The notes under the pieces were generated by a model. That model was not told the origin of the DNA, made no database searches, and worked only from the letters and a program-made list of their open reading frames with translations. The translations under genes were made by a program, and so were the position numbers. Positions 16,891 to 26,047 of a stretch of DNA of 64,000 bases are shown piece after piece. The stretch is from Cellulophaga baltica. GTDB lineage: Bacteria > Bacteroidota > Bacteroidia > Flavobacteriales > Flavobacteriaceae. How positions within the stretch are numbered: the first letter of the stretch is position 1; each line of letters opens with the position of its first letter. The stretch is taken from assembly GCF_900102165.1 (NCBI RefSeq), contig NZ_FNBD01000005.1:124001-188000 (forward strand), in the 5' to 3' direction.

Positions 16891-17909
16891 TTTTCGTAAT
16901 CTAATATCACCCCTTCACTAATCCATTTAGCGAGTGCCTGCCGGTTATCTGGGTCAAGAATTCTACGTTGATCTTTTTCATTGGTAATATTTCCAATTTC
17001 TATAAAAGTCATTGCCGGGTGCGTTTTACGCACCAAATAAAGCGCAGTCCTATCTTCAAAAGTACCAGAATATGTTCTATTAGGTTGGTATTGCTTGTAT
17101 TTGGCTTCGAAAGTTTTATGAATACTTTCCGCTAATTTTTTACCGTTCTTACTATCCTCATGATGGTAAAAGAAAACATCAATATTTTGACCTTTACTTC
17201 TGCTATCTACATGTGTTACAATCAAACGCTGATACTTTCCTTTATTTTCCTTGTAGAGTTTATTAACGATGTCCACACGTTGTTTTAATCGGGCTACTTG
17301 ATTTAACGGAATTTCCTCATTTGGATAAGCCACCTCATCTCTATCCATCTCCAAAATACGTTCATCTCGGATACCATCATCAGGATCGCGAATAATGACA
17401 TAGACGATGGCCCCATGAGAAAGCAACTCCTTAGCAAGCCTTAAGGTAACATCATACGCATATTCATCTTCAGAAATTGGTTTCCCAACATAGGTAGTCA
17501 TAGCTCCAGGATCAGGACCGCCATGCCCTGAAACTAAATAGTATACATTATTTTTTAATTTAGTACTCTGCGGAATCACTTCGGCATGCTTCTTACCAAA
17601 TATCTCATAAGAAACACCTGCGATAGATGTAGCTTCTGGCTCTACCTTAAGATTTAAATTCTGGACTACTTTAGGTATTTTATATGCTCTGCCTTCATAC
17701 AGATGAACACTATCACGAAGATTGTGAACATTCATAGAAACAAACTCCTCATAGGTTTCGTACGGATCTGCCCCATGTTTTCTTAATAAGGAGAGTATCC
17801 CATCTCCTTTTTCCGCAACTACGGTGTTCACAGAGTCCTGAGCATTTACCGGAAGAATAACGGTACAAACTAAGACAAACAAAACATATTTTATGCCTGA
17901 TTTTAACAT
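16887..17909 (-). CDS. N-acetylmuramoyl-L-alanine amidase (Amidase_3 type), exported
   Basis: The start at 17909 gives a clear signal peptide (ending PVNAQ); 17927 is an alternative. An N-terminal LysM-like segment (about 25-95, with GDGILSLLRKHG and YKIPKV) precedes the zinc amidase domain. The metal and catalytic residues can be seen: His in VSGHGGPDPGA, Glu in SEDEYAYD, His in VTHVDSRSKG and Glu in FIEIGNITNEKDQ. It should cleave the MurNAc-L-Ala bond of peptidoglycan in the periplasm. It is the last gene of a six-gene minus-strand run and lies directly after a diverged paralogue that lacks all of these residues. Confidence 0.92.
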   Translation of the reverse strand: MLKSGIKYVLFVLVCTVILPVNAQDSVNTVVAEKGDGILSLLRKHGADPYETYEEFVSMNVHNLRDSVHLYEGRAYKIPKVVQNLNLKVEPEATSIAGVSYEIFGKKHAEVIPQSTKLKNNVYYLVSGHGGPDPGAMTTYVGKPISEDEYAYDVTLRLAKELLSHGAIVYVIIRDPDDGIRDERILEMDRDEVAYPNEEIPLNQVARLKQRVDIVNKLYKENKGKYQRLIVTHVDSRSKGQNIDVFFYHHEDSKNGKKLAESIHKTFEAKYKQYQPNRTYSGTFEDRTALYLVRKTHPAMTFIEIGNITNEKDQRRILDPDNRQALAKWISEGVILDYEN

Positions 17910-17954
17910 GGTAATTTCAAAATTCAATTTATAAATTTAATGTGTTTGGAAGCG

Positions 17955-18893
17955 TTACTTTTTATCTTCCATGGCTATGGTTGAGTAATCAATTTGTATA
18001 CCAGTAGTGATTACATTCGCAAATTTACTTTTATTTGCTTCAGTAGCTGTAACGGGTGGTGTTTTTTTATTCTGATTTTCTACGGTAATAAAGCTTAGTG
18101 CTGGCAACACATTATTGATTAAATATACGTTGGTTTTGTTTGATAAAAATTCAGCCTCATGTTGTCTCGCATTCAATCTAAACTTTTTTGATTTAAACGT
18201 TTTTGTAATGCTATTGGCAAAATGTTTTCCCTCCATACTCTTCTGATCATGAGCTACCGAAATTATAGAAGAAGCACTAAGACTACCATTCCCCACATCA
18301 ACCACCAAAAGCCGCTGGTAGTCCTGTTGGTATTTTAAATACCGCTGATTTATTGCAGTTACATAATCTCCTAACTTTACCCCCTCCTCTTTATCATTTT
18401 CAAATAAAAACACCCGAGCACCATGAGCTAACAAATTAACAGCCATAGCAGTAGCTAACTGATAATTACTTTTGGAATTCTTCTTTTCTTGCTGAAAATT
18501 ATCGGCATTAAAATTATCAATAAGTAAATAATATACGGTATTATTGAGCAAGCTATCCCTCTTCTTTATCGCTGTCTTCGTAGTATCGAAAATAGGACGA
18601 TCTTCTTGATTACTAAGGTTTATCATTCTCCCCATATTCCGAAAAGAACTTTCGCTATTAGGAATCTTATAAGTTTTTCCACGTTCCAAATAACTTCCAT
18701 CGATAATTGACCCCCTATTTAGTTTCAAAAATTCCTGATAATACTTATCTACCTGAAGGCCTTCTCTCCATAAAACAGAAACAATTCCGTCTCCTTTTTG
18801 AGCGACAAATGTCTGATATTTCTCTTGAGAAAAACCAAACTGAATCATCGCGAACAAAGCCAAAAAAGGGGGGATTGTTTTTTTGTAGTTCAT
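17955..18893 (-). CDS. Catalytically dead amidase paralogue (pseudo-amidase), exported
   Basis: The 312-residue protein has a signal peptide (ending in FGFSQ) and aligns end to end with the next gene's amidase: the same GDGIVSVLWREG / YKIP N-terminal segment, NNTVYYLL, NLLAHGARVF, QRLLVVDVG and GIQIDYS. At each zinc or catalytic position the residue is changed: SGHGG is replaced by IDNFN, SEDEYAYD by KSNYQLAT, VTHVD by VVDVG and FIEIGN by FITVEN. The reading frame is intact and the fold seems kept, so this is a conserved pseudoenzyme rather than a pseudogene. It may bind peptidoglycan or regulate the active copy, as known amidase-activator pairs do; this is inference. Confidence 0.85.
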   Translation of the reverse strand: MNYKKTIPPFLALFAMIQFGFSQEKYQTFVAQKGDGIVSVLWREGLQVDKYYQEFLKLNRGSIIDGSYLERGKTYKIPNSESSFRNMGRMINLSNQEDRPIFDTTKTAIKKRDSLLNNTVYYLLIDNFNADNFQQEKKNSKSNYQLATAMAVNLLAHGARVFLFENDKEEGVKLGDYVTAINQRYLKYQQDYQRLLVVDVGNGSLSASSIISVAHDQKSMEGKHFANSITKTFKSKKFRLNARQHEAEFLSNKTNVYLINNVLPALSFITVENQNKKTPPVTATEANKSKFANVITTGIQIDYSTIAMEDKK

Positions 18894-18920
18894 TGATACT
18901 GATATTTGTAGTAAATATTA

Positions 18921-20186
18921 TTAAAAATATTGTCCAATTCCAAATACTAAGCCTTTTGTTGCATCTTTTGTGACTCCATGGCCATAATCTATCCTAAAAA
19001 TGGCATTAAAAACTCTTTTATGCATAAAACGCAAACCTACCCCAGGATAAATTCTAATATTTTCATTCTGAGAAAAATCACTTAATTCACCTCCTGGGTT
19101 TCGCCAAGAGCCTCCATCTACAAAAACATTGCTCTGTAATACGAACCAATCTTTATCTACTAAGGTATGTCTATACTCTGTATTAAATACTATGGCACCG
19201 GTACCGCGATCTATGGTATTACCTACCCCTCTAATATTTAAATTATTATCTAAGGTAAAAGGAGCAAATGGACTATCAGAATTAGTAGCCAACCCTAAGC
19301 GGACTCTGTTGGCCCAATTTCCTTTTTGACCTACACGTTTATAAAACAGAAAATCATTAAAGCCTATGACAAAATCTGGAAGATTTGCGTCTGCGCTATG
19401 CACATACTGCAAGTTTAATGCGCTTTTAAAGCCATTTAAGTATTGGTAATGATAATTCAGCGCTTCAAAGTTATACAGTAATTTCCATAAGCGTTTGTCA
19501 ACTTTTAATGCCGTAGGCACTGCATTGCTTGTAAAGCCATCAATATATTGATAGTCTTCAGAAAAAAAAGAAAAACCAAACTCCACTGTATTTTTTAGGT
19601 TCATTTGGTACAAGCCTAACACCTCCACCCCTTTATTATTATACTTATAATCTGCAGTAGCTTCACTAAAAAAAACAGGCTCCTGTGTTGTAAAATCATT
19701 GTAACTTACTGCTAAACCAAATTTATCAGAAAACAAATAGGGCGCCCTTATACTTACACCATAAGAATTAAATATATCGTATTGATAAAAACCCCCTAGG
19801 GTAATATTCCTGCCTAACAAATTAAATTCTTGTAAACCCAACCGAAATGCAAAATCATCATTTGAAGAACTAAAAAGATTTGCAAAAGGAATTAAGGTAA
19901 AATTTTCTTCAATGGCAAAAACAACTGCTACAGTACCCTCTCGTAGTTGGTTTATTTTAAAAGTTGCATTTGCTACTGGTGGTAATCTTTTTAATTTTAG
20001 AATATCATTTTCTAACGCAAGGGTATTTAAAACATCCCCCTTTCTTGTTGTAATAATTTTTGACAAGAAAGATGGCTTGGTTCTTTTTACACCTGTTATT
20101 GTAATTTCTTTAATGATTAGATCCTGCCCTAAGACCGTACCAAACACCATGAAAATAAGACTTAAGAAAAAATAATTTAATTTCAT
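18921..20186 (-). CDS. Outer membrane protein with POTRA domain and BamA/TamA-type barrel
   Basis: I prefer the start at 20186, which puts a signal peptide (ending VLGQ) at the N terminus; 20201 is the longer alternative. One POTRA-like domain follows (about 20-110: IIKEITITGVKRTKP, ENDILKLKRLPPVANA) and then a C-terminal barrel of the surface-antigen (D15/Omp85) kind. It contains the motif INIRGVGN-like LNIRGVGNTIDRGTGAI near residue 320 and ends in Phe (FGIGQYF). At 421 residues it is far shorter than BamA (usually five POTRA domains), so it is a single-POTRA member that could export or insert a dedicated partner. Genes on both sides are envelope proteins. Confidence 0.87.
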   Translation of the reverse strand: MKLNYFFLSLIFMVFGTVLGQDLIIKEITITGVKRTKPSFLSKIITTRKGDVLNTLALENDILKLKRLPPVANATFKINQLREGTVAVVFAIEENFTLIPFANLFSSSNDDFAFRLGLQEFNLLGRNITLGGFYQYDIFNSYGVSIRAPYLFSDKFGLAVSYNDFTTQEPVFFSEATADYKYNNKGVEVLGLYQMNLKNTVEFGFSFFSEDYQYIDGFTSNAVPTALKVDKRLWKLLYNFEALNYHYQYLNGFKSALNLQYVHSADANLPDFVIGFNDFLFYKRVGQKGNWANRVRLGLATNSDSPFAPFTLDNNLNIRGVGNTIDRGTGAIVFNTEYRHTLVDKDWFVLQSNVFVDGGSWRNPGGELSDFSQNENIRIYPGVGLRFMHKRVFNAIFRIDYGHGVTKDATKGLVFGIGQYF

Positions 20187-20202
20187 GGTAAAAAATTTCA
20201 AA

Positions 20203-21207
20203 TCAATAATTGATTTTATATAATTTTCTTAAGGTTTCTTGTGCTGGCTTGTTTTGGGGCGTAAACCTATTATCCGTACCCCCGCCAGATTGTTTGTGAT
20301 CTATAAACCACTTCCAAACATATCCTCCCGCAAACCAATCTTCCGACCAAAATTCTTGTATGATAGCTTCTGTAGCATTTACTTGTGCTTCTAAGTTTAC
20401 ATTTTCATCATTCCGATCTACCAACCAAGGTTTCTTAGCGGTATAATCCATACTTCTATAGCCATATTCTGTAAATAAGATAGGCTTATCTTCTTTTGAC
20501 GCTATCTCCGCTAAACCAGTTTTCCACTTTTGCCAACCCGTTTTCAGAGCCTCAACAGACGGCGATTTATCTTCAGATAAAGGAAAATATGCATCTACAC
20601 CAATATAATCTAAAGTATTCCAAAAATGAACTTTCTTGTATTCATCCCAATTAGCAGCGTAGGTAAGCTTCCCTTTATAGCGTTCTTTTATTTTAAGAAT
20701 AAGAGCCATCCAATATTCTGGCCTATTTACCACAAACTGCTCTAACTCTGTTCCTATACACAGAATCTCTACCTTAGCTTCTTGCGCCAATTCTGCATAA
20801 GTTAGAATAAAGTCACTATAAGATTGTTCCAGTGTCAGCCATTCCGCTTCGCTATTCATTTTTAAATTTCCAGTAAATTCCCCACGCCATATCCAAATTT
20901 GTGGTTTTAACATCACCGCAATATTATTTTTATGGAGCATTTCAATATATTGCTTTGCGCCACTTTTAGTTTCACCAAACCACTGCTTATCCGTATTAAA
21001 TTTAACTTTGGGAGAAGCTAAATCGCGAATAAACCCAAAAGGCATCACCGCTGCATGGTTTGCATTTAAATCTACCACCTCTTGAATATGTTCTTGTGCT
21101 ACTTCTATTCTAGAGGATACAAAACTTACTCCGTTAATTTTATTCTTTTCCTGGCTAGAACATGAAATTTGGATACAAAAAAGAAGCAAAACGCCTATTT
21201 TATTCAT
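20203..21207 (-). CDS. GH113-like glycoside hydrolase lipoprotein
   Basis: Starting at 21207 gives a lipoprotein signal (IQISCSS) and 334 residues. The TIM-barrel motifs are KPQIWIWRGEF near residue 100, CIGTELEQF (acid/base Glu), YIGVDAYFPL and ILFTEYGYRS (nucleophile Glu), and KWFIDHK near the end. They match the GH113 group, whose characterised members are beta-mannanases. It is preceded by an outer-membrane barrel gene and followed 16 bases later by the POTRA-barrel gene in the same operon. A trimming role on a self-made mannan-like or other beta-glycan is possible, since a CslA-like synthase is encoded at 27221. GH5-like assignment is the main alternative. Confidence 0.8.
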   Translation of the reverse strand: MNKIGVLLLFCIQISCSSQEKNKINGVSFVSSRIEVAQEHIQEVVDLNANHAAVMPFGFIRDLASPKVKFNTDKQWFGETKSGAKQYIEMLHKNNIAVMLKPQIWIWRGEFTGNLKMNSEAEWLTLEQSYSDFILTYAELAQEAKVEILCIGTELEQFVVNRPEYWMALILKIKERYKGKLTYAANWDEYKKVHFWNTLDYIGVDAYFPLSEDKSPSVEALKTGWQKWKTGLAEIASKEDKPILFTEYGYRSMDYTAKKPWLVDRNDENVNLEAQVNATEAIIQEFWSEDWFAGGYVWKWFIDHKQSGGGTDNRFTPQNKPAQETLRKLYKINY

Positions 21208-21252
21208 TATACTTGATTTATAATTCAAAAATAGGCATTTATTAAACAGGCT

Positions 21253-22122
21253 TTAAAAAATACCTCGTAATCCTAAGTTAAAGGTTTCTCCTAGTCCAGT
21301 ATTAGAACCTCTAACAAAATTTGTATACAGCAGTTCTAAATTTAGTGCTTTGGTTAATTGGTATTTTGCTCCTCCACCTACGGCTGTAAAATCTTGAGAA
21401 AAATCATTTCCTAAATCTAATCTTTGAGAGTGTTGCGCTAGTGCTAGCACCGTAAATTTGCTGCTTGGAAAGTAACTTAAAAATAACCCAGGAGTTAAGC
21501 TTAAGCTGTTATTCGCAAAACTTTCTTCTTTATCACCAAAATGAAGTTCTGAATTTAGCTCAGAGAATAATTGCCATTTATCTCCTGGAAAGGTATAATC
21601 ATAGAAAAATCTATTTTGCCAAGTATACCCTTTTTGATCTAAGAACACGCCATTCTCTGTTTCATTATCGACTAAAGGAATGAAAAATGAACTCTGAATA
21701 CTGAAATTACTCACCGCTGTAAAAGGCACAAATTTTACAGAAGGCGCAATAGAGGTAAGTCCTGAACGCGCCGAAGACTCTTCTCCATCAAATTTAAAAA
21801 CATCTAAAGCACTTCTATCATTTATAACGTTTGATCTAAATTCTAGAATAACACCAACATTCCATCTTTTATTTTCACCAACACCCGTATACGCTTCTAA
21901 ACTAGAGGTGAAAAATGTTTGTCTCGGTTCTTTGCCTTCAGAAAAAGTACTCTCTGTTTGCGTATATAAGTTGTTAAACCATTTTATATCATACTGTCCT
22001 TTCCCTATTAATTTTGAGGGGGTATATTGTTGAATATTACTTTTCTCTTCTTCATCTTGTGCAAACCCAAATGAGGTTGCTAAGACCAATACTGCCAATG
22101 CTATGTAATTTTTGTTTTTCAT
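21253..22122 (-). CDS. Outer membrane beta-barrel protein of unknown function
   Basis: A 289-residue protein with a signal peptide (ending FGFAQ) followed by an acidic linker (DEEEK) and alternating hydrophobic/polar strands with aromatic girdle residues, ending in Phe (NLGLRGIF). This is the pattern of a small outer-membrane barrel, 12 strands or so. No channel family is recognised with certainty. It lies 35 bases after the DUF547 gene and 45 bases before the GH113-like gene, so it is probably co-transcribed with both. Confidence 0.75.
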   Translation of the reverse strand: MKNKNYIALAVLVLATSFGFAQDEEEKSNIQQYTPSKLIGKGQYDIKWFNNLYTQTESTFSEGKEPRQTFFTSSLEAYTGVGENKRWNVGVILEFRSNVINDRSALDVFKFDGEESSARSGLTSIAPSVKFVPFTAVSNFSIQSSFFIPLVDNETENGVFLDQKGYTWQNRFFYDYTFPGDKWQLFSELNSELHFGDKEESFANNSLSLTPGLFLSYFPSSKFTVLALAQHSQRLDLGNDFSQDFTAVGGGAKYQLTKALNLELLYTNFVRGSNTGLGETFNLGLRGIF

Positions 22123-22157
22123 AATTTTTATTCTTTGATTATCTTAATTTCCTTTAG

Positions 22158-22874
22158 TTATTTAGTTTCGTTTAGGCGCCAATCATAGCTGTAATAGCCC
22201 ACTTTTGCACCTTCCGGAAGTTTTTCTGTTTTATATCTATTGATGAAATCTGTTACAGATGCATCTTTTTGTAAAAAATCTTTTTTATACCACTCAAATA
22301 ATTGAGAGATTTTTACTTTATTCTTTTCTACCATAATAAAGCTTGGGTTGTTGATTGCTTTCTTTGTTTGTTGTGTAAGTTGATGGTCTAATGTAGCTGC
22401 TTTATAAGCTGTATTTATTATCGGAGGACAACCTAAACCTGCACAGACTAACACAAAATGAAAGCGTGCTTCTTTAGGAAACTCTGCTCTTAATTTCTTA
22501 TTTTCTATATCATTAAGGGTGATGTTTGTTCCTCCTATTTTATAGGTGATTTTATCAAAAAAGCCTGCTACATCTAAAGGAGATTTTATAGGGTAATTAG
22601 CAACTACACCGTCAATTACAGATATATTATACGCATTGATCCAAAAAGCTTGATACTCTTTCGTGTTTTCCTTAGCAACAGTTTGCGTTGCCAGCATTGT
22701 TTTTAAATCTAATAAATCGGTTTTATTCTTCTTTACTGCTTTATAATTAACGCTACCATCAGTCACATACGTTTTAAAAAAAGCATCTGCTTTGTAAATA
22801 AAATCTGTAGTTGACTGTGCGAAACTAAAGTTAATTCCCATTAAAAAAAATACTATACCTACACTCTTTTTCAT
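22158..22874 (-). CDS. Secreted DUF547 domain protein (second copy)
   Basis: The 238-residue product has a signal peptide (about 1-19, ending SFAQS) and a DUF547 domain with EYQAFWINAYNISVIDGVV near residue 80 and HFVLVCAGLGCPPI near 145. It shares the order of motifs, the C-terminal YYSYDWRLNE and the size with the DUF547 protein of the rhodanese operon (15468-16199), so the two are paralogues. It is the first gene of the minus-strand envelope operon and is divergent from the FAD oxidoreductase gene. Activity is unknown. Confidence 0.88.
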   Translation of the reverse strand: MKKSVGIVFFLMGINFSFAQSTTDFIYKADAFFKTYVTDGSVNYKAVKKNKTDLLDLKTMLATQTVAKENTKEYQAFWINAYNISVIDGVVANYPIKSPLDVAGFFDKITYKIGGTNITLNDIENKKLRAEFPKEARFHFVLVCAGLGCPPIINTAYKAATLDHQLTQQTKKAINNPSFIMVEKNKVKISQLFEWYKKDFLQKDASVTDFINRYKTEKLPEGAKVGYYSYDWRLNETK

Positions 22875-22997
22875 ATCTTAAACTTTTTATTAGTATCTAC
22901 ATCTAAGTCGAGAAGCTTTTCAAATGCTAACAATAACAATGCTTCTTGGTTTCGATGGTTCAAAGAGAATCAAAGAATATCACAATTCTATAACAGA

Positions 22998-23029
22998 AAT
23001 ATTTTATTTAAAAACTTAAATAAAATATT
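22998..23029. promoter_or_regulatory. Perfect 14-bp AT-only inverted repeat in a divergent promoter region
   Basis: AATATTTTATTTAA (22998-23011) is followed by a 4-base loop AAAC and the exact complement (23016-23029). It lies in the 215-base gap between the DUF547 gene (minus) and the FAD oxidoreductase gene (plus), 60 bases before the latter's start. The stem has no G or C and no T tract, so an operator for a shared regulator is more likely than a terminator. No consensus TAnnTTTG element was found in the gap. Confidence 0.45.
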
Positions 23030-23089
23030 CAGAATTTGTTAAGTTCTCATAACTAGTTACGACTCAAACCCAACAACCAATCAAAGCAT

Positions 23090-24436
23090 ATGGAAAACAT
23101 TGTCATTATTGGAAATGGAATAGCAGGTGTTACAGCCGCTAGACACATTCGAAAATTATCTGATAAAAAAATTACAATCATCTCTGCAGAAAGTGAATAT
23201 TTCTTCTCTAGAACGGCCTTAATGTATGTGTACATGGGGCACATGAAGTTTGAACATACACAGCCGTATGAGAATTGGTTTTGGAAAAAGAATAGAATTG
23301 AGTTACTAAATGCTTTTGTAGAAAGAGTAGATCACGAAAATAAAAGCTTGAAATTAAAAAGTGGAACATCTGTTTCTTATGATAAGTTAATTATAGCTAC
23401 AGGGTCTAAACCTAATAAATTTGGTTGGCCAGGTCAAGACCTAAAAGGCGTCCAAGGGTTATACTCTAAACAAGATTTAGAACAGCTTGAAAAAAATGCT
23501 CCAAACCAAGAAGTGTGCAAGAGAGCCGTAATTGTTGGTGGCGGACTTATAGGTATAGAGATGGCAGAAATGCTTCGCAGCAGAAAAATTCCTGTTACTT
23601 TTTTAGTGCGAGAAAATAGTTTTTGGAATGGCGTTTTGCCGAAAGGAGAATCACAACTAATTAATGAGCATATTTTAGATCACCATATAGATTTACGCTT
23701 GGAGACTAATTTAGAAGAAATTATTTCTGATGAAAACGGTCATGCAAAAGCAATTAGAACAGATAAAGGAGATATTATAGAATGCTCTGTTGTTGGACTA
23801 ACAGCAGGAGTTTCCCCTAATATTGATTTCCTTAAAGACTCTGGTATTGAACTAGGAAGAGGAGTAAAAGTAAATAGACTTTTAGAAACCAATATAAAAG
23901 ATATCTACGCTATTGGAGATTGTGCGGAACAGCATGAAGGTATTGGCAACAGAAGACCTATTGAAGCTGTTTGGTATACAGGAAGAATGATGGGAGAAAC
24001 CCTTGCCCAAACATTATGTGGCAACCCTACGGAATACAAACCTGGACACTGGTTTAATTCTGCTAAATTTTTAGATATTGAATACCAAACATATGGTTGG
24101 GTATTTAGCGAACGAAGCAAACAAGACCATGAAGAACATTTTCATTGGCGCCATGCAAAAGAAAATATCTGCCTAACGATTGCCATACATAAAGATACTA
24201 GACAATTCTTAGGAATAAACACCTTTGGTATAAGAATGCGGCACGAAATTTTTGACCGCTGGCTCACAGAAAATAAGAATATAGAATTTGTCATTGAGCA
24301 TTTAAAAGATGCCAATTTTGATCCAGAATTCTTCAAAGCTTACGAGCAAGAAATTGTAAGCCAATTTAATAGCACTTACAACACAAACATCAGTGTCAAG
24401 AAAAAGAGTTGGAAAAGAATTTTTAGTAAAGCTTAA
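23090..24436 (+). CDS. NAD(P)/FAD-dependent oxidoreductase (pyridine nucleotide-disulfide type)
   Basis: The 448-residue protein has the FAD-binding GNGIAGVTAARHIR at the N terminus, the ATGSKP motif near residue 104, a second dinucleotide-binding motif VGGGLIGIEMAEML near 147, and the FAD-ribityl-binding YAIGDCAE near 272. It resembles ferredoxin or nitrite reductase-type flavin reductases. There is a C-terminal extension with His-rich HFHWRHAKEN. The next gene, 24 bases on, encodes a membrane 4Fe-4S protein, so electrons may pass from NAD(P)H via FAD to that protein. No terminal reductase is evident nearby. Confidence 0.9.
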   Translation: MENIVIIGNGIAGVTAARHIRKLSDKKITIISAESEYFFSRTALMYVYMGHMKFEHTQPYENWFWKKNRIELLNAFVERVDHENKSLKLKSGTSVSYDKLIIATGSKPNKFGWPGQDLKGVQGLYSKQDLEQLEKNAPNQEVCKRAVIVGGGLIGIEMAEMLRSRKIPVTFLVRENSFWNGVLPKGESQLINEHILDHHIDLRLETNLEEIISDENGHAKAIRTDKGDIIECSVVGLTAGVSPNIDFLKDSGIELGRGVKVNRLLETNIKDIYAIGDCAEQHEGIGNRRPIEAVWYTGRMMGETLAQTLCGNPTEYKPGHWFNSAKFLDIEYQTYGWVFSERSKQDHEEHFHWRHAKENICLTIAIHKDTRQFLGINTFGIRMRHEIFDRWLTENKNIEFVIEHLKDANFDPEFFKAYEQEIVSQFNSTYNTNISVKKKSWKRIFSKA

Positions 24437-24460
24437 TCTTAATAAGGTAAAAAATATAAC

Positions 24461-26041
24461 ATGAAAATAATACAAAAAATTGGCCTTATTATCTTTTTGA
24501 CGGGCTTAGCTGTCTTCACCGCTGTTCCATTATTAGGAACCTTTAAATTAGATCAGAATTCATTTGATAGCATTGTTGCTGAAAAAAATATAAAAAGCGA
24601 AGTATTCATAGCGGATATAAATCAAAACGTTGTAGGCAAGGAGTTTTCTGGAATGCAAGGATTATCACCTCTTGTAGCAAATGCTTTAGACAACGCTAAT
24701 GAAACCCATGTAAAAAATAAAGAATACGATAAAAAAATATACACCAGCTCTAGTGACATGGCTACCCTTATTGGTAAAAAGTCAGGAACTGGTTTTATTG
24801 CTAACAATAAAGGTATCATGTGGTTCTTAACTTTTGGCTTAGCCATTATTGGAGCGTTAATGTACATTTTACCTAATGCTATTTTACTAGGTAAAAAAGG
24901 TATTAAAAATGATGGAGTTTACCATGAAAGTGCCACCAATAAGGGGTGGATAGCATGGATGGTCTTTATTTTCTTAGTTTCTTTTTACCTTGTCCTTTAT
25001 TTTGCATCAGAATACGCTGTAAACTGGACCTTCATAGTAGATCCTATAAGTGAAAGTTTAAGCGGTAATCCTGCCGGACACTGGTTTGTTTACGGGTTTA
25101 TGTATTGTGTTGTAATGACGGTAATGGCTGCAAGAATGTATATTAAATACCGCCATAATGTGTATCAAATGGTGCGCACTACATCGGTATTATTCTTTCA
25201 AATTGTATTTGCATTTCTTATCCCTGAAATAATGGTGCGTTTACAAATGCCGTACTATGATTTTAAAAATGCTTTCCCTTTAGATTATGATTTCTTTTTT
25301 CAATGGAATTTAAAATCACTCTTAAACAGTGGTGGTATTGGTCTTTTTATTTTAGTTTGGGGTATTGTATTAACCTTGATTTTTGTTCCTGTCATGGTTT
25401 ATTTCTTTGGCAAAAGATGGTATTGCTCTTGGGTATGTGGTTGCGGTGGTCTTGCAGAGACCTTAGGAGACCCTTACAGACAACACTCTAGCAAATCTTT
25501 ATTCTCATGGAAAGTAGAACGTTGGTTAATTCATGGGGTATTATTATTTGCATTAGTCATGACAGCCTTAACCTTATATAGCTTTTTTGCAGAAACAGGA
25601 ACCGTATTAGGAATTAAAACCTCTAGCATTCAAAATTTATATAGCTTATTAATTGGTTCTATTTTCGCTGGAGTTATTGGAACAGGATTTTATCCGATTT
25701 TCGGAAATAGAGTTTGGTGTAGATTCGGTTGTCCATTAGCTGCTTACCTAGGCTTTGTACAACGTTTCAAATCACGCTTTAGAATTACTACAAATGGCGG
25801 ACAGTGTATTTCTTGTGGTAACTGTTCTACGTATTGCGAGCAAGGTATTGATGTTAGAGCGTATGCTCAAAAAGGAGAAAACATTGTACGTTCTAGTTGT
25901 GTTGGTTGTGGCGTATGTTCTGCTGTATGCCCTAGAGGAGTTCTAAAATTAGAAAACGGACCGGAAGAAGGAAGAATTAATTCTACAGAAGTACTTTTAG
26001 GAAATGATGTTGATTTAATGGAGTTAGTGAACAAAAAATAA
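24461..26041 (+). CDS. Membrane-bound 4Fe-4S polyferredoxin (NapH/CcoG/NosR-like)
   Basis: A 526-residue protein with an N-terminal anchor, a stretch outside the membrane (about 30-110), then five or so membrane helices. Cys-rich motifs follow: WYCSWVCGCGG near residue 325, RFGCPL near 425, and two 4Fe-4S ferredoxin motifs, CISCGNCSTYC and CVGCGVCSAVCPRG, near 448-495. This architecture is that of NapH/NosR/CcoG electron-transfer proteins. It is located between the flavoprotein gene and the YwqK and glycosyltransferase genes with short spacers. The likely function is transfer of electrons across the inner membrane to a periplasmic or membrane acceptor that remains unidentified. Confidence 0.88.
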   Translation: MKIIQKIGLIIFLTGLAVFTAVPLLGTFKLDQNSFDSIVAEKNIKSEVFIADINQNVVGKEFSGMQGLSPLVANALDNANETHVKNKEYDKKIYTSSSDMATLIGKKSGTGFIANNKGIMWFLTFGLAIIGALMYILPNAILLGKKGIKNDGVYHESATNKGWIAWMVFIFLVSFYLVLYFASEYAVNWTFIVDPISESLSGNPAGHWFVYGFMYCVVMTVMAARMYIKYRHNVYQMVRTTSVLFFQIVFAFLIPEIMVRLQMPYYDFKNAFPLDYDFFFQWNLKSLLNSGGIGLFILVWGIVLTLIFVPVMVYFFGKRWYCSWVCGCGGLAETLGDPYRQHSSKSLFSWKVERWLIHGVLLFALVMTALTLYSFFAETGTVLGIKTSSIQNLYSLLIGSIFAGVIGTGFYPIFGNRVWCRFGCPLAAYLGFVQRFKSRFRITTNGGQCISCGNCSTYCEQGIDVRAYAQKGENIVRSSCVGCGVCSAVCPRGVLKLENGPEEGRINSTEVLLGNDVDLMELVNKK

Positions 26042-26047
26042 TCAATC

